DNA of 64,000 nucleotides, taken from an uncultured Oscillospiraceae bacterium (GTDB lineage: Bacteria; Bacillota_A; Clostridia; Oscillospirales; Acutalibacteraceae). Where the stretch lies: contig CAJUTL010000002.1 in NCBI GenBank assembly GCA_910589395.1, positions 46,753-110,752 on the forward strand. The letters run 5' to 3'. Each line of letters opens with the position of its first letter. Position 1 is the first letter of the stretch. Under the pieces are notes generated by a model. It was given only the letters and a program-made list of their open reading frames with translations. It ran no database searches and was not told the origin of the DNA. A program made the position numbers and the translations under genes. This document shows, in pieces, positions 25,807 to 33,162 of this stretch.

Positions 25807-25843
25807 AAACTCCGGCGCGGCAGAGAAGCCGCACCGGAGTTTG
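25807..25843 (-). terminator. Terminator of the amino acid ABC operon
   Basis: AAACTCCGG..GGC and GCC..CCGGAGTTT pair. On the minus strand TTTCACTTT follows. It lies about ten bases after the stop of the binding-protein gene. Confidence 0.7.
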
Positions 25844-25852
25844 CGTTGTGAT

Positions 25853-26662
25853 TTAAGAATTCTTGGAAATATCCCGGCCGAAGTACTTTTCGGAAAGCTC
25901 CGTCAGCTTTCCGTTCCCGCGCATTTCCTCCAGCGCGCCGTTGATAGCTTCCAGCAGGGTGGCGGTGTCTTCGCCCTTGCGCACGGGAATGGCGGTCTCG
26001 TCGGCCTCCTCCGTCATGACGGCGATCTTGAGATCCGCGTCGGGGTGGGCCTTCATGTAGTCGGCATAAGTCAGCTCGGAATTCAGGGTGGCGTCGATCC
26101 TGCCGCTTAAAAGCAGCTCAAAGGTCTGGTTCAGATCATCCACACCGGTGACCTCCGCTCCATAATCCTCCGCCACCTTGGCATAGGTGCTGCTTAAAGT
26201 ATTGGCGGTCTTTTTTCCCTGTAAGTCGTCCAGGGTCTGGATCTCATTGTTGCCGCCCTGCACCACCACCGCGGTGTGGTCATAGGCATAGGGGGTGGAA
26301 AGGCTGTATTTTTCCCGGCGCTGATCGTCCACGGTCATGCCGTTTATCATCACATCGTACCGCCCGGATTCCAGGCCGGCCAGCAGACCGTCCCATTCGC
26401 CCTCCACGAAATTGGCCTTTACGCCGATATAATCGGCGATATACTGGCCGATCTCCACATCGTAGCCCACCAAGGCGTCGTTTTCATCGTGGTAGGTCCA
26501 GGGCGCCCAGGTGCCCTCCATGGCAATGGTGATCTCCCCTTTTTCCTTGATCTGGGAAAGCAGATCCCCGGCTCCGGTTTTGCCGCTTTGAGCGCAGCCG
26601 GACAGCGCTGTAAAGCATATCAGTAGTACCGTGAGAAGCAGAGCCGCAAAATGTCTTTTCAT
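25853..26662 (-). CDS. Polar amino acid (probably cystine) ABC transporter binding lipoprotein
   Basis: Extracellular solute receptor. The 269-residue lipoprotein has a signal sequence MKRHFAALLLTVLL and a lipobox LSGC (Cys near 24). A family 3 solute-binding fold follows, with EGTWAPWTYHD, GYDVEIGQYIA, MINGMTVDDQRREKYSLSTPY and the hinge LLSGRIDA. The pattern is closest to cystine receptors, but the ligand is inferred. The frame runs 62 codons further up into the ATPase gene. The lipoprotein start and the GGAGATC before it fix 26662. Confidence 0.92.
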   Translation of the reverse strand: MKRHFAALLLTVLLICFTALSGCAQSGKTGAGDLLSQIKEKGEITIAMEGTWAPWTYHDENDALVGYDVEIGQYIADYIGVKANFVEGEWDGLLAGLESGRYDVMINGMTVDDQRREKYSLSTPYAYDHTAVVVQGGNNEIQTLDDLQGKKTANTLSSTYAKVAEDYGAEVTGVDDLNQTFELLLSGRIDATLNSELTYADYMKAHPDADLKIAVMTEEADETAIPVRKGEDTATLLEAINGALEEMRGNGKLTELSEKYFGRDISKNS

Positions 26663-26687
26663 AAAAATGATCTCCTTTTGCAAAGAT

Positions 26688-27437
26688 TTATTCGGCGGGC
26701 GTGATGCCGCCCACCATTTGCAGGAAAGCCCTGGTGCGTTCTTCCCTGGGGGCTTCAAAAAGCTCTTTGGAGGGGCCGGCCTCCACCACGACGCCGTCCT
26801 CCATAAAAACCACCTTGCTGGACACATTGCGGGCAAAGCCCATTTCATGGGTGACCACCAGCATGGTCATGCCCTCGTCCGCCAACTGCCGCATGACGGA
26901 AAGCACCTCGCCGGTAAGCTCCGGATCCAAAGCGGAGGTGGGTTCGTCAAAATAAATGATCTCCGGCTCTGAGGCCAGGGCTCTGGCAATGGCTACCCGT
27001 TGCTGCTGGCCGCCGGAAAGCTGGCTGGGGTAATACTCGTACCGGTCGGAAAGCCCCACCTTATCCAGGCACCGTTTTCCGATCTCCCCGGCCTGGGCCT
27101 TTGGCATCTTTCGGGCTACGATCAGCCCCTCCGTTACATTTTGCAGGGCGGTTTTGTTCAAAAACAGATTATAGCTTTGAAACACAAAGGCGGTCTTTTT
27201 CCGCAGCCTTGCAATATCCTTTTTGGAAACATGGCCGAAATGAAATTCCTCACCGTCAAAGTTCATCACGCCGTTATTTGCCGTTTCCAGAAAATTGATA
27301 CAGCGCAGCAGGGTGGTCTTTCCGGAGCCGCTGGGGCCCAGGATCGCCACTACATCGCCCTTTTCCACCTTCAGGTCCACTCCCCGGAGAACCTGAAGGC
27401 TCCCAAAGGATTTTTGGATACCCTTGATCTCCAGCAT
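26688..27437 (-). CDS. Polar amino acid ABC transporter ATPase
   Basis: Cytosolic motor of the importer, 249 residues. Walker A GPSGSGKTT at about 34-42, Q-loop VFQSYNLF, signature LSGGQQQRVAIARAL, Walker B IIYFDEPTSALD and the switch VTHEMGFA are all intact. It is the middle gene of permease-ATPase-receptor, six bases after the permease stop. Confidence 0.97.
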   Translation of the reverse strand: MLEIKGIQKSFGSLQVLRGVDLKVEKGDVVAILGPSGSGKTTLLRCINFLETANNGVMNFDGEEFHFGHVSKKDIARLRKKTAFVFQSYNLFLNKTALQNVTEGLIVARKMPKAQAGEIGKRCLDKVGLSDRYEYYPSQLSGGQQQRVAIARALASEPEIIYFDEPTSALDPELTGEVLSVMRQLADEGMTMLVVTHEMGFARNVSSKVVFMEDGVVVEAGPSKELFEAPREERTRAFLQMVGGITPAE

Positions 27438-27443
27438 AACGCG

Positions 27444-28121
27444 TCAATCCTCCTGCCTCATATGAGCGCTGAGCTTTTTTTCTCCCCAGGCTTGCAGCTT
27501 TGTCAGCACTGTGGAGAACAGCAGATAGATCAGGCCCACCTCAATATACAGCGCCAGCGGTTCATAGGTGCGCGATACGATGCGCTGGGTGGCCATGAAC
27601 ATTTCGGTCACGGTAATGTTGGCGGCCAGAGAGGTGTCCTTTACCATGGCGATCACGGAGTTGGCCAGGGAGGGGAAAGCGGTGCGCATGGCCTGGGGCA
27701 GAATGATCCGCCGCATGGTTTGAATGTAGGACATGCCCGTGCAGTACCCGGCCTCCAGCTGTCCCTGGGGAACAGCCTCCAGCGCCGCCCGAACGATCTC
27801 CGCGCAGTAGGCTCCCTCGTTCAGGGAAAAGACCAGCACTGCCGCCGGGAAGGGGTCGATCAGCAGACCGACGCTGGGGAAGCCGTAAAATACCACGAAA
27901 AGCTGTACCAAAAGGGGAGTGCCCCGGAAGATCCAGATATAAAAACGGGCAAGCTGCTTGAGCACCTTTACATTGGCAAACTGCACCAGCGCCATACAGA
28001 CCGCGATCACCATGGCAATGGAAAAGGCGATCACGGTAAGGGGGATCGTGGTGACAAGCCCCGGCAACAGGATCTTCCAGAAGGAGTCCAGCAGGATCTC
28101 CCACAATCTTTGATTTATCAT
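27444..28121 (-). CDS. Polar amino acid ABC transporter permease
   Basis: Membrane channel subunit of 225 residues with about five helices. The HisM/GlnP-type EAA loop is visible as EAGYCTGMSYIQTMRRIILPQA near 137-157. The N-terminal GLVTTIPLTVIAF matches cystine/glutamine permeases. It is the first gene of the operon, behind a good sigma-A promoter. A single permease gene implies a homodimer. Confidence 0.95.
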   Translation of the reverse strand: MINQRLWEILLDSFWKILLPGLVTTIPLTVIAFSIAMVIAVCMALVQFANVKVLKQLARFYIWIFRGTPLLVQLFVVFYGFPSVGLLIDPFPAAVLVFSLNEGAYCAEIVRAALEAVPQGQLEAGYCTGMSYIQTMRRIILPQAMRTAFPSLANSVIAMVKDTSLAANITVTEMFMATQRIVSRTYEPLALYIEVGLIYLLFSTVLTKLQAWGEKKLSAHMRQED

Positions 28122-28253
28122 GCTGTCACTGCCTTTCCGGGAGAGGCGGGAACAGGTATGAGGCGTGGGCGGCCCCGTACTTCCCTATAAAAACTCCCCG
28201 TTTTTGCCGTCTGGCTAAGCCGGCAAGGATTTCCAATTTATTATCTCAAGCCT

Positions 28254-28282
28254 ATGATACTCTGCGTTTATAAACTTGTCAA
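28254..28282 (-). promoter_or_regulatory. Promoter of the amino acid ABC operon
   Basis: Minus strand: TTGACA (28282-28277), 17 bases, TATCAT (28259-28254), about 130 bases before the permease start. The leader holds GCCGTCTGGC followed by TA (28206-28217), which matches a MITE tip. No T-box or other riboswitch was recognised in it. Confidence 0.78.
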
Positions 28283-28437
28283 GAATTTTTATAAAGATTT
28301 TATGGGTTTCACAATTCGAGGGGGAAGGCGCCGCTTTAGAGAGAAGGGATTTGAAAATCAGGGAAAACAAGGCGCATGAACCTCCGGGAATTGGGAAGGA
28401 TAGCTCCATAAAAACCTGTTCGGAAAGGAGAATTTTT

Positions 28438-28881
28438 TTGAAAACAGTTTCCAAACAGCAGTATGACCAGCGGGTAAAGCAAGCTTCCCCCAATTCCCCG
28501 ATAGGAAAGGACTGTCTTCTGGCCTTTTTATTCGGCGGGCTGATCTGCACCATGGGCCAGGGCCTGTTTCAGCTTTATCAGGGCTGGGGCCTGGAAATGA
28601 AGGACGCCCGCATGGCGGTTTCCATCAGTCTGATTTTTATTTCCGCCACTCTTACCGCCTTGGGCTGGTATGACAATATCGCCAAGCACGCCGGGGCCGG
28701 CACGCTGGTGCCCATTACCGGCTTTGCCAACTCCATGGTCTCGCCCGCCATGGAATTCAAAAGCGAGGGCTTTATCACCGGCCTGGGGGCAAAAATGTTC
28801 ATCGTTTCCGGCCCGGTGCTGGTGTTCGGTATCACGGCCAGCGTGGTGTACGGGCTCATTTTGTTTGTATTTCAGCTATAG
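28438..28881 (+). CDS. spoVAC: Stage V sporulation protein AC
   Basis: Inner-membrane protein of the SpoVA channel, which moves dipicolinic acid in and out of spores. The 147-residue protein has the expected length and four hydrophobic segments. Landmarks are the N-terminal KQASPNSPIGKDCLLAFL, GGLICTMGQ, and GTLVPITGFANSMVSPAMEFKSEGF's typical core. The start is TTG with AAAGGAG 7 bases upstream. The spoVAD and spoVAE genes, usually adjacent, are absent here; a terminator follows. Confidence 0.94.
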   Translation: MKTVSKQQYDQRVKQASPNSPIGKDCLLAFLFGGLICTMGQGLFQLYQGWGLEMKDARMAVSISLIFISATLTALGWYDNIAKHAGAGTLVPITGFANSMVSPAMEFKSEGFITGLGAKMFIVSGPVLVFGITASVVYGLILFVFQL

Positions 28882-28903
28882 GAAAAACCGAATTTTGCGT
28901 TTC

Positions 28904-28938
28904 AGTCCCCAGGTGCCGCGGCACCTGGGGACTGTTTT
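28904..28938 (+). terminator. Perfect palindromic terminator after spoVAC
   Basis: A 30-base perfect palindrome with half-site AGTCCCCAGGTGCCG is followed by GTTTTA. Confidence 0.85.
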
Positions 28939-29068
28939 ATGATCCAGGTGTTTTTTTCCAATTTTTCCTATACAGGCGGCGGGTTTTATGATATGCTGTG
29001 CAATAGAGAAACAGCCTGTAGCTCAGCGGCTGTGGTCTGCTGAACCATATTGTAACAGGAGGTACATC

Positions 29069-30241
29069 ATGTCGGAAACAGTATCTGAAATACGAAGGGA
29101 GCTCACGGAGAGAATTCTTCCCTTCTGGCGGGGCCTGCGGGACGATGAGCGCGGCGGCTACACCGGCCAGGTAGAGTTTGATCTGACCCGCCGCCCGGAA
29201 GCGGAGCGGGGCTGTATTTTGAACAGCCGGATCCTGTGGTTTTTCTCGGAAGCGTACCTGCTTTTAAGGGAGCCCGCCCTGCTGGACGAGGCAAAGCATG
29301 CCTATGAAATGCTGTGCAAAATGCTGGATCGGGAGCACGGCGGGGTGTACTGGTCCATGAACGCGGACGGAACCGTGGCCGACAGCACCAAGCACACCTA
29401 TAACCAGGGCTTTGCCATTTACGCGCTGTCCGCCTACTACCGGGCCGGTGGAGAACAGGCGGCGCTGGAGCTGGCCCGGGAACTGTTCCGGCTGGTGGAG
29501 GATAAATGCTTTGACGGCGAAGGCTACCTGGAGGCCTTTACCGCCGGCTGGCAGCCCGCCGGGAACGATAAGCTCAGCGAAAACGGTGTGGAGGCTGGGC
29601 GCACCATGAACACCCTGCTCCATGTGCTGGAGGGCTATACCGGCCTTTACGAGGCGGGGAAGGATCCCGAGGTGCGGGAAAGGCTTTTCTGGATCATGAA
29701 CACCTGGGCGGAAAAGGTCTATAATCCTCGGAAATGCCGGCAGGAGGTGTTTTTTGACCTTCAGTACCACACCCTGATCGATCTGCACAGCTTCGGTCAC
29801 GATATCGAGACCTCCTGGCTGGCGGACCACACCCTGGAGGTGCTGGGCGATCAAGTGCTGACGGAACGGCTTCGCCCCATGCTGCTCAGTATGGCGGACC
29901 ATACCCTGCGGGCCGCTTATACCGAGGGAAACGGCTTCTCAAACGAAAGCGAAAACGGCAGGGTGGACTTCACCCGGGTCTGGTGGGTGCAGGCGGAGGC
30001 GCTGGTGGGCTTTTTGAACGCTTATGAGCATACCCATGAACAGCGCTATCTGGACGCGGTTCGTTCCCAGTGGAAATACATCAGGGAAAAGATAATCGAC
30101 CCCCGGGAGGGCTCGGAGTGGTTCTGGTCTGTCAGGGAGGACGGCACGCCTATTGAAAAGCCCATTGTAGAGCCCTGGAAGTGCCCGTATCATAACGGCC
30201 GCATGTGTATTGAGGTGCTGCGGCGAAATCCGGAGCTGTAG
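29069..30241 (+). CDS. Cellobiose/mannobiose 2-epimerase (AGE family)
   Basis: Epimerises the reducing-end sugar of beta-1,4-disaccharides, for example mannobiose to mannosylglucose. The 390-residue protein has the (alpha/alpha)6-barrel motifs of cellobiose 2-epimerases: NSRILWFFSEAY, KHTYNQGFAIYALS, the catalytic-His region SFGHDIETSWL, WWVQAEALVGF and the C-terminal His in PYHNGRMC. Its partner next door is a mannosylglucose phosphorylase, which argues for mannobiose as substrate. CAGGAGGT precedes the chosen ATG. The frame is open 27 codons upstream. Confidence 0.92.
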   Translation: MSETVSEIRRELTERILPFWRGLRDDERGGYTGQVEFDLTRRPEAERGCILNSRILWFFSEAYLLLREPALLDEAKHAYEMLCKMLDREHGGVYWSMNADGTVADSTKHTYNQGFAIYALSAYYRAGGEQAALELARELFRLVEDKCFDGEGYLEAFTAGWQPAGNDKLSENGVEAGRTMNTLLHVLEGYTGLYEAGKDPEVRERLFWIMNTWAEKVYNPRKCRQEVFFDLQYHTLIDLHSFGHDIETSWLADHTLEVLGDQVLTERLRPMLLSMADHTLRAAYTEGNGFSNESENGRVDFTRVWWVQAEALVGFLNAYEHTHEQRYLDAVRSQWKYIREKIIDPREGSEWFWSVREDGTPIEKPIVEPWKCPYHNGRMCIEVLRRNPEL

Positions 30242-30276
30242 CCAGACGGCCCACAAATACAGAAGGAGTGATCACA

Positions 30277-31440
30277 ATGACCTATCAGGAGCTGAACGAG
30301 CGTTATGAAGCGCTGATCGCAAGGAAAAACACGGTGGACGAGAGCCACCACAACGGCATTTACGAGCGCTGGGTAAATCCTGTGCTCACCCGGGAGCATG
30401 TACCGCCCTTCTGGGTCTATGACCCCAACCCGGAGACCAATCCCTATCTGCTCCAGCGGCTGGGAATAAACGCCGCCTTTAACAGCGGAGCTATTCTGTT
30501 GAACGGCAAATACACCCTGGTGGCCCGTATAGAAGGAAGCGACCGCAAGTCCTTCTTTGCCGTGGCCCAAAGCGACAGCCCCACAGAGGGCTTCCGTTTC
30601 TGGGATGAACCCATTCTGCTGCCGGACACCTGCCCGGAGGAGACCAATGTGTACGACATACGCCTGACCCAGCACGAGGACGGCTGGATCTACGGCGTGT
30701 TCTGCTCCGAAAGCAAGGACCGCACGGTGGGCGACCTGTCCGCTGCTGTGGCCGCCGCGGGCATTGTGCGCACCAGGGACCTGAAAACCTGGGAACGCCT
30801 GCCCAACCTGGTGACAAAGCGCTCTCCCCAGCAGCGCAACGTGGTGCTGCACCCGGAGTTTGTGAACGGCAAATACGCCTTCTACACCCGCCCCATGGAC
30901 GATTTCATTGAGACCGGCAGCGGCGGAGGTATCGGCTTCGGCCTGTGCGATGATATCACCCACGCCGTTATCGATGAGGAGCGCATGACCTCCATTCGGC
31001 GCTACCACACCATTACGGAAAGCAAAAACGGCGCGGGCGCGGTGCCCATTAAAACAGAAAAGGGCTGGATCCATATTGCCCACGGCGTGCGCAACACGGC
31101 GGCGGGGCTGCGATATGTGGTCTATGCCTTTGCCACCGCTCTGGACGACCCGGCGAAGGTGATCGCCGAGCCCGGCGGCTTTTTGATCGCGCCCTATGGC
31201 GATGAGCGGGTAGGCGATGTGAGCAATGTGGTGTTCACAAACGGCGCCATCGTCGATAAGGACGGCAGGGTGTACATCTATTACGCTTCCTCCGATACCC
31301 GCCTGCACGTGGCCTCCACAGACCTTGCCCGCCTGACGGACTATGTGTTCCACACGCCCGCCGATCCCCTGCGCAGCGTGGACTGCGTAAAGCAGAGAGT
31401 GGACTTCATTCGGAAGAACCTGGACTATTTGAGGAAGTGA
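30277..31440 (+). CDS. 4-O-beta-D-mannosyl-D-glucose phosphorylase (GH130)
   Basis: Splits mannosylglucose with phosphate into mannose 1-phosphate and glucose in the cytosol. The 387-residue protein has the five-bladed propeller features of GH130 subfamily 1: WVNPVLTREHVPPFWVYD's core near residues 32-50, AAFNSGAIL, the catalytic Asp region NVYDIRLT, and HPEFVNGKYAFYTRP with phosphate-binding residues. With the epimerase upstream it forms the known mannobiose pathway of Ruminococcus. AGAAGGAG lies 8 bases before the ATG at 30277. Confidence 0.92.
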   Translation: MTYQELNERYEALIARKNTVDESHHNGIYERWVNPVLTREHVPPFWVYDPNPETNPYLLQRLGINAAFNSGAILLNGKYTLVARIEGSDRKSFFAVAQSDSPTEGFRFWDEPILLPDTCPEETNVYDIRLTQHEDGWIYGVFCSESKDRTVGDLSAAVAAAGIVRTRDLKTWERLPNLVTKRSPQQRNVVLHPEFVNGKYAFYTRPMDDFIETGSGGGIGFGLCDDITHAVIDEERMTSIRRYHTITESKNGAGAVPIKTEKGWIHIAHGVRNTAAGLRYVVYAFATALDDPAKVIAEPGGFLIAPYGDERVGDVSNVVFTNGAIVDKDGRVYIYYASSDTRLHVASTDLARLTDYVFHTPADPLRSVDCVKQRVDFIRKNLDYLRK

Positions 31441-31511
31441 GCTGGCTGTGAGCCGGAAGAGAACCTGAGCCGGCAAAAGAATGAAACGATCACTTTTTGG
31501 GAGGGAACCGT

Positions 31512-32378
31512 ATGCTTCGCACCTTAGACCCGTCCATGCTGGGGCTGTCCCAGCCGATCCGGGAATTGGCCCCCTGGGCTGCCAGGTATGGCTTTCAGGC
31601 CGTCAGCGCGCCGCAGGAGGTGCTTCGGGATAAGAACGCCGCCCGGGAGGCGGCCGCTGTTATGGCGGACTGCGGCCTTTCCTGGGGCCTGATGCCTATG
31701 CCCGCCGATTTTTATCATTGGGAGTTGGACGACGCCGCCTTTGAAAAGGCCCTGGAGACCCTCCGCCGTGATGCCTGCGCCGCCCGGGTGCTGGGCGTGA
31801 CCCATGCCTATAATCATGTGTGGCCTTGCAGCCCCAGGGAATTTGAAGAAAATTTTTCCTGGGTCGTAAAGCGGATCCGCGCCGTAAACGGAATTTTGCG
31901 GGAAAACGGCATTTTCTACGGTTTGGAATTTTTGGGCCCGCAGGAGCTGCGCACCTTGGCGGAGCATGAGTTTATCCACTCTCTTTCCGGCGCTCTGGCC
32001 CTGGCCGACGCCGCAGGCGATGGGGTAGGGATCGCCTTCGATGTATTTCACTGGTACTGTTCTCAAAACGGCGCTTTGGACGATGTTGTGCTGATGGAGC
32101 GGCAGCTTCACCGCCTGGTGGCCCTGCACCTCAGCGACGCCGTTCCGGGCCGGGAATACCGGCAGCAGCAGGATATGGACCGCCGCCTGCCCGGCGAGAC
32201 CGGAATCATCAACGCGAAGACGGTGCTTTCCCGGTTCCGCCGCCATTCCTGCAATCCCCTGTATATGGCGGAGCCCTTTGAGCCCTGGCGTACCCGGCTG
32301 GGCAACATGACGGCGGAGGACGCCGTGCGCACCGTCTCCCAGGCGCTGACCGGGGTGGAGGAGGCTCCACTTCCATAA
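31512..32378 (+). CDS. Sugar isomerase/epimerase-like TIM-barrel protein
   Basis: A 288-residue xylose-isomerase-like barrel. Likely metal ligands are Glu in YGLEFLGP, Asp in IAFDVFHWY, His in ALHLSDAV and Glu in YMAEPFEP. Its substrate is unknown. It follows the mannosylglucose phosphorylase by 71 bases with GGGAGGG before the ATG, so a role in hexose or mannose conversion is plausible but unproven. The cluster encodes no mannanase, transporter or mannose-phosphate enzyme. Confidence 0.82.
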   Translation: MLRTLDPSMLGLSQPIRELAPWAARYGFQAVSAPQEVLRDKNAAREAAAVMADCGLSWGLMPMPADFYHWELDDAAFEKALETLRRDACAARVLGVTHAYNHVWPCSPREFEENFSWVVKRIRAVNGILRENGIFYGLEFLGPQELRTLAEHEFIHSLSGALALADAAGDGVGIAFDVFHWYCSQNGALDDVVLMERQLHRLVALHLSDAVPGREYRQQQDMDRRLPGETGIINAKTVLSRFRRHSCNPLYMAEPFEPWRTRLGNMTAEDAVRTVSQALTGVEEAPLP

Positions 32379-32394
32379 AATTCGGCAGTGAGAC

Positions 32395-32560
32395 GGCTTT
32401 GTAAATGAGGAATGAGCAATGAAAGGGCAAGGACACCACTGAACTATAAATTTATTGCATTCCTTGCGGTCAGGCCAGAATTGCCCTTACGCGCTGAGCA
32501 GGCTCCGCCGCAAAACAGATGTTTTTGTTGACTTCTTCACGATTCGCTCTAACTTGTAGC
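32395..32560. repeat. Decayed repeat-island fragment
   Basis: An AAT-core heptad run (32403-32425) is followed by AAGGGCAAGG, AACTATAAATTTATTG and a CTTGCGGTCAGGCCAGAA piece resembling the GCGGTCGGGTCAGAAACC units. The rest up to 32617 shows nothing recognisable. Confidence 0.6.
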
Positions 32561-32617
32561 TTTCCAAAAGCCGGCCCTGCCGCTTAGTGAAAAGTGAAGA
32601 TTGAATAGGGAAAAAGT

Positions 32618-32655
32618 AAAAATCGGCAAGTCTCTTTTGAGACTTGCCGATTTTT
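32618..32655 (+). terminator. Perfect terminator hairpin
   Basis: AAAATCGGCAAGTCTC and GAGACTTGCCGATTTTT form a perfect stem with a TTTT loop. No intact gene lies upstream on this strand for 240 bases. It may be part of the lost integrated element. Confidence 0.75.
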
Positions 32656-32670
32656 GGCGCGCTCGAAGAA

Positions 32671-32724
32671 AAAAGTTCTTGAGCAACGCTCAAGAACTTT
32701 TTGGGAGCTTCGTAAACGAAGCTC
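32671..32724 (+). terminator. Two further hairpins upstream of the integrase remnant
   Basis: AAAGTTCTTGAGC/GCTCAAGAACTTTTT at 32671-32703 is a good terminator. GGAGCTTCG/CGAAGCTCC follows at 32704-32724. Confidence 0.65.
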
Positions 32725-32741
32725 CATCAAATTAAAAAACG

Positions 32742-32951
32742 AATCTTTTCCGGGCAGAGATAGCCCTCGAAACCGCTCAATATCTACTGGGCCATTCTTC
32801 CATTCAGATGACCGCAAATATTTATACCCATATGGACAAAGAGGACGCCGCTTCCTCCATTGCTCAACTGGAAAATTATCTTTCTGACGGCAGTCAGGAA
32901 ACCGGAAAAAATCCAGAAAGTAGTCAAAAGGTAGTCAACGAGGGAATTTGA
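32742..32951 (+). pseudogene. C-terminal remnant of a tyrosine recombinase (integrase)
   Basis: The frame from 32742 to the TGA at 32949-32951 reads as the last 69 residues of a phage/ICE-type integrase. It has AQYLLGHSSIQMTANIYTHM with the conserved His and catalytic Tyr, followed by a short charged tail. The R-H-x-x-R part and the N-terminal domains are absent, and no start codon precedes it. It points at the 3' end of tRNA-Arg 56 bases away, the usual geometry of an integrase gene beside its attachment site. Confidence 0.88.
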
Positions 32952-33006
32952 AGGTATTGAGGAAAAAAGAAAACCCTCAGAAATCGCATGATTCCTGAGG
33001 ATTTTA

Positions 33007-33083
33007 TGGCGCGCCGGAGAAGATTCGAACTCCCGACCTCTTGATCCGTAGTCAAGCGCTCTATCCAGCTGAGCTACCGGCGC
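33007..33083 (-). tRNA. tRNA-Arg (anticodon ACG)
   Basis: On the minus strand: acceptor GCGCCGG/CCGGCGC, a D-arm with AGCTCAGCTGGATAGAGC, anticodon stem CTTGA/TCAAG around loop CTACGGA (anticodon ACG), and a T-arm with GGTCG..GTTCGAATC. The discriminator is G, and CCA is encoded at 33009-33007. Length is 77 including CCA. Confidence 0.97.
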
Positions 33084-33162
33084 ACAGGGGAGGAAATGGA
33101 ACATTTCCTCACAGCTTTATTATTATAGACAGTGTTGTTTCAAATGTCAAGGGGTTTCTGCT

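Noticed and set aside
28988..29068. 27-codon N-terminal extension of the epimerase
   Set aside because: The good ribosome site CAGGAGGT lies just before the inner ATG, and the extension has no homology-like features.
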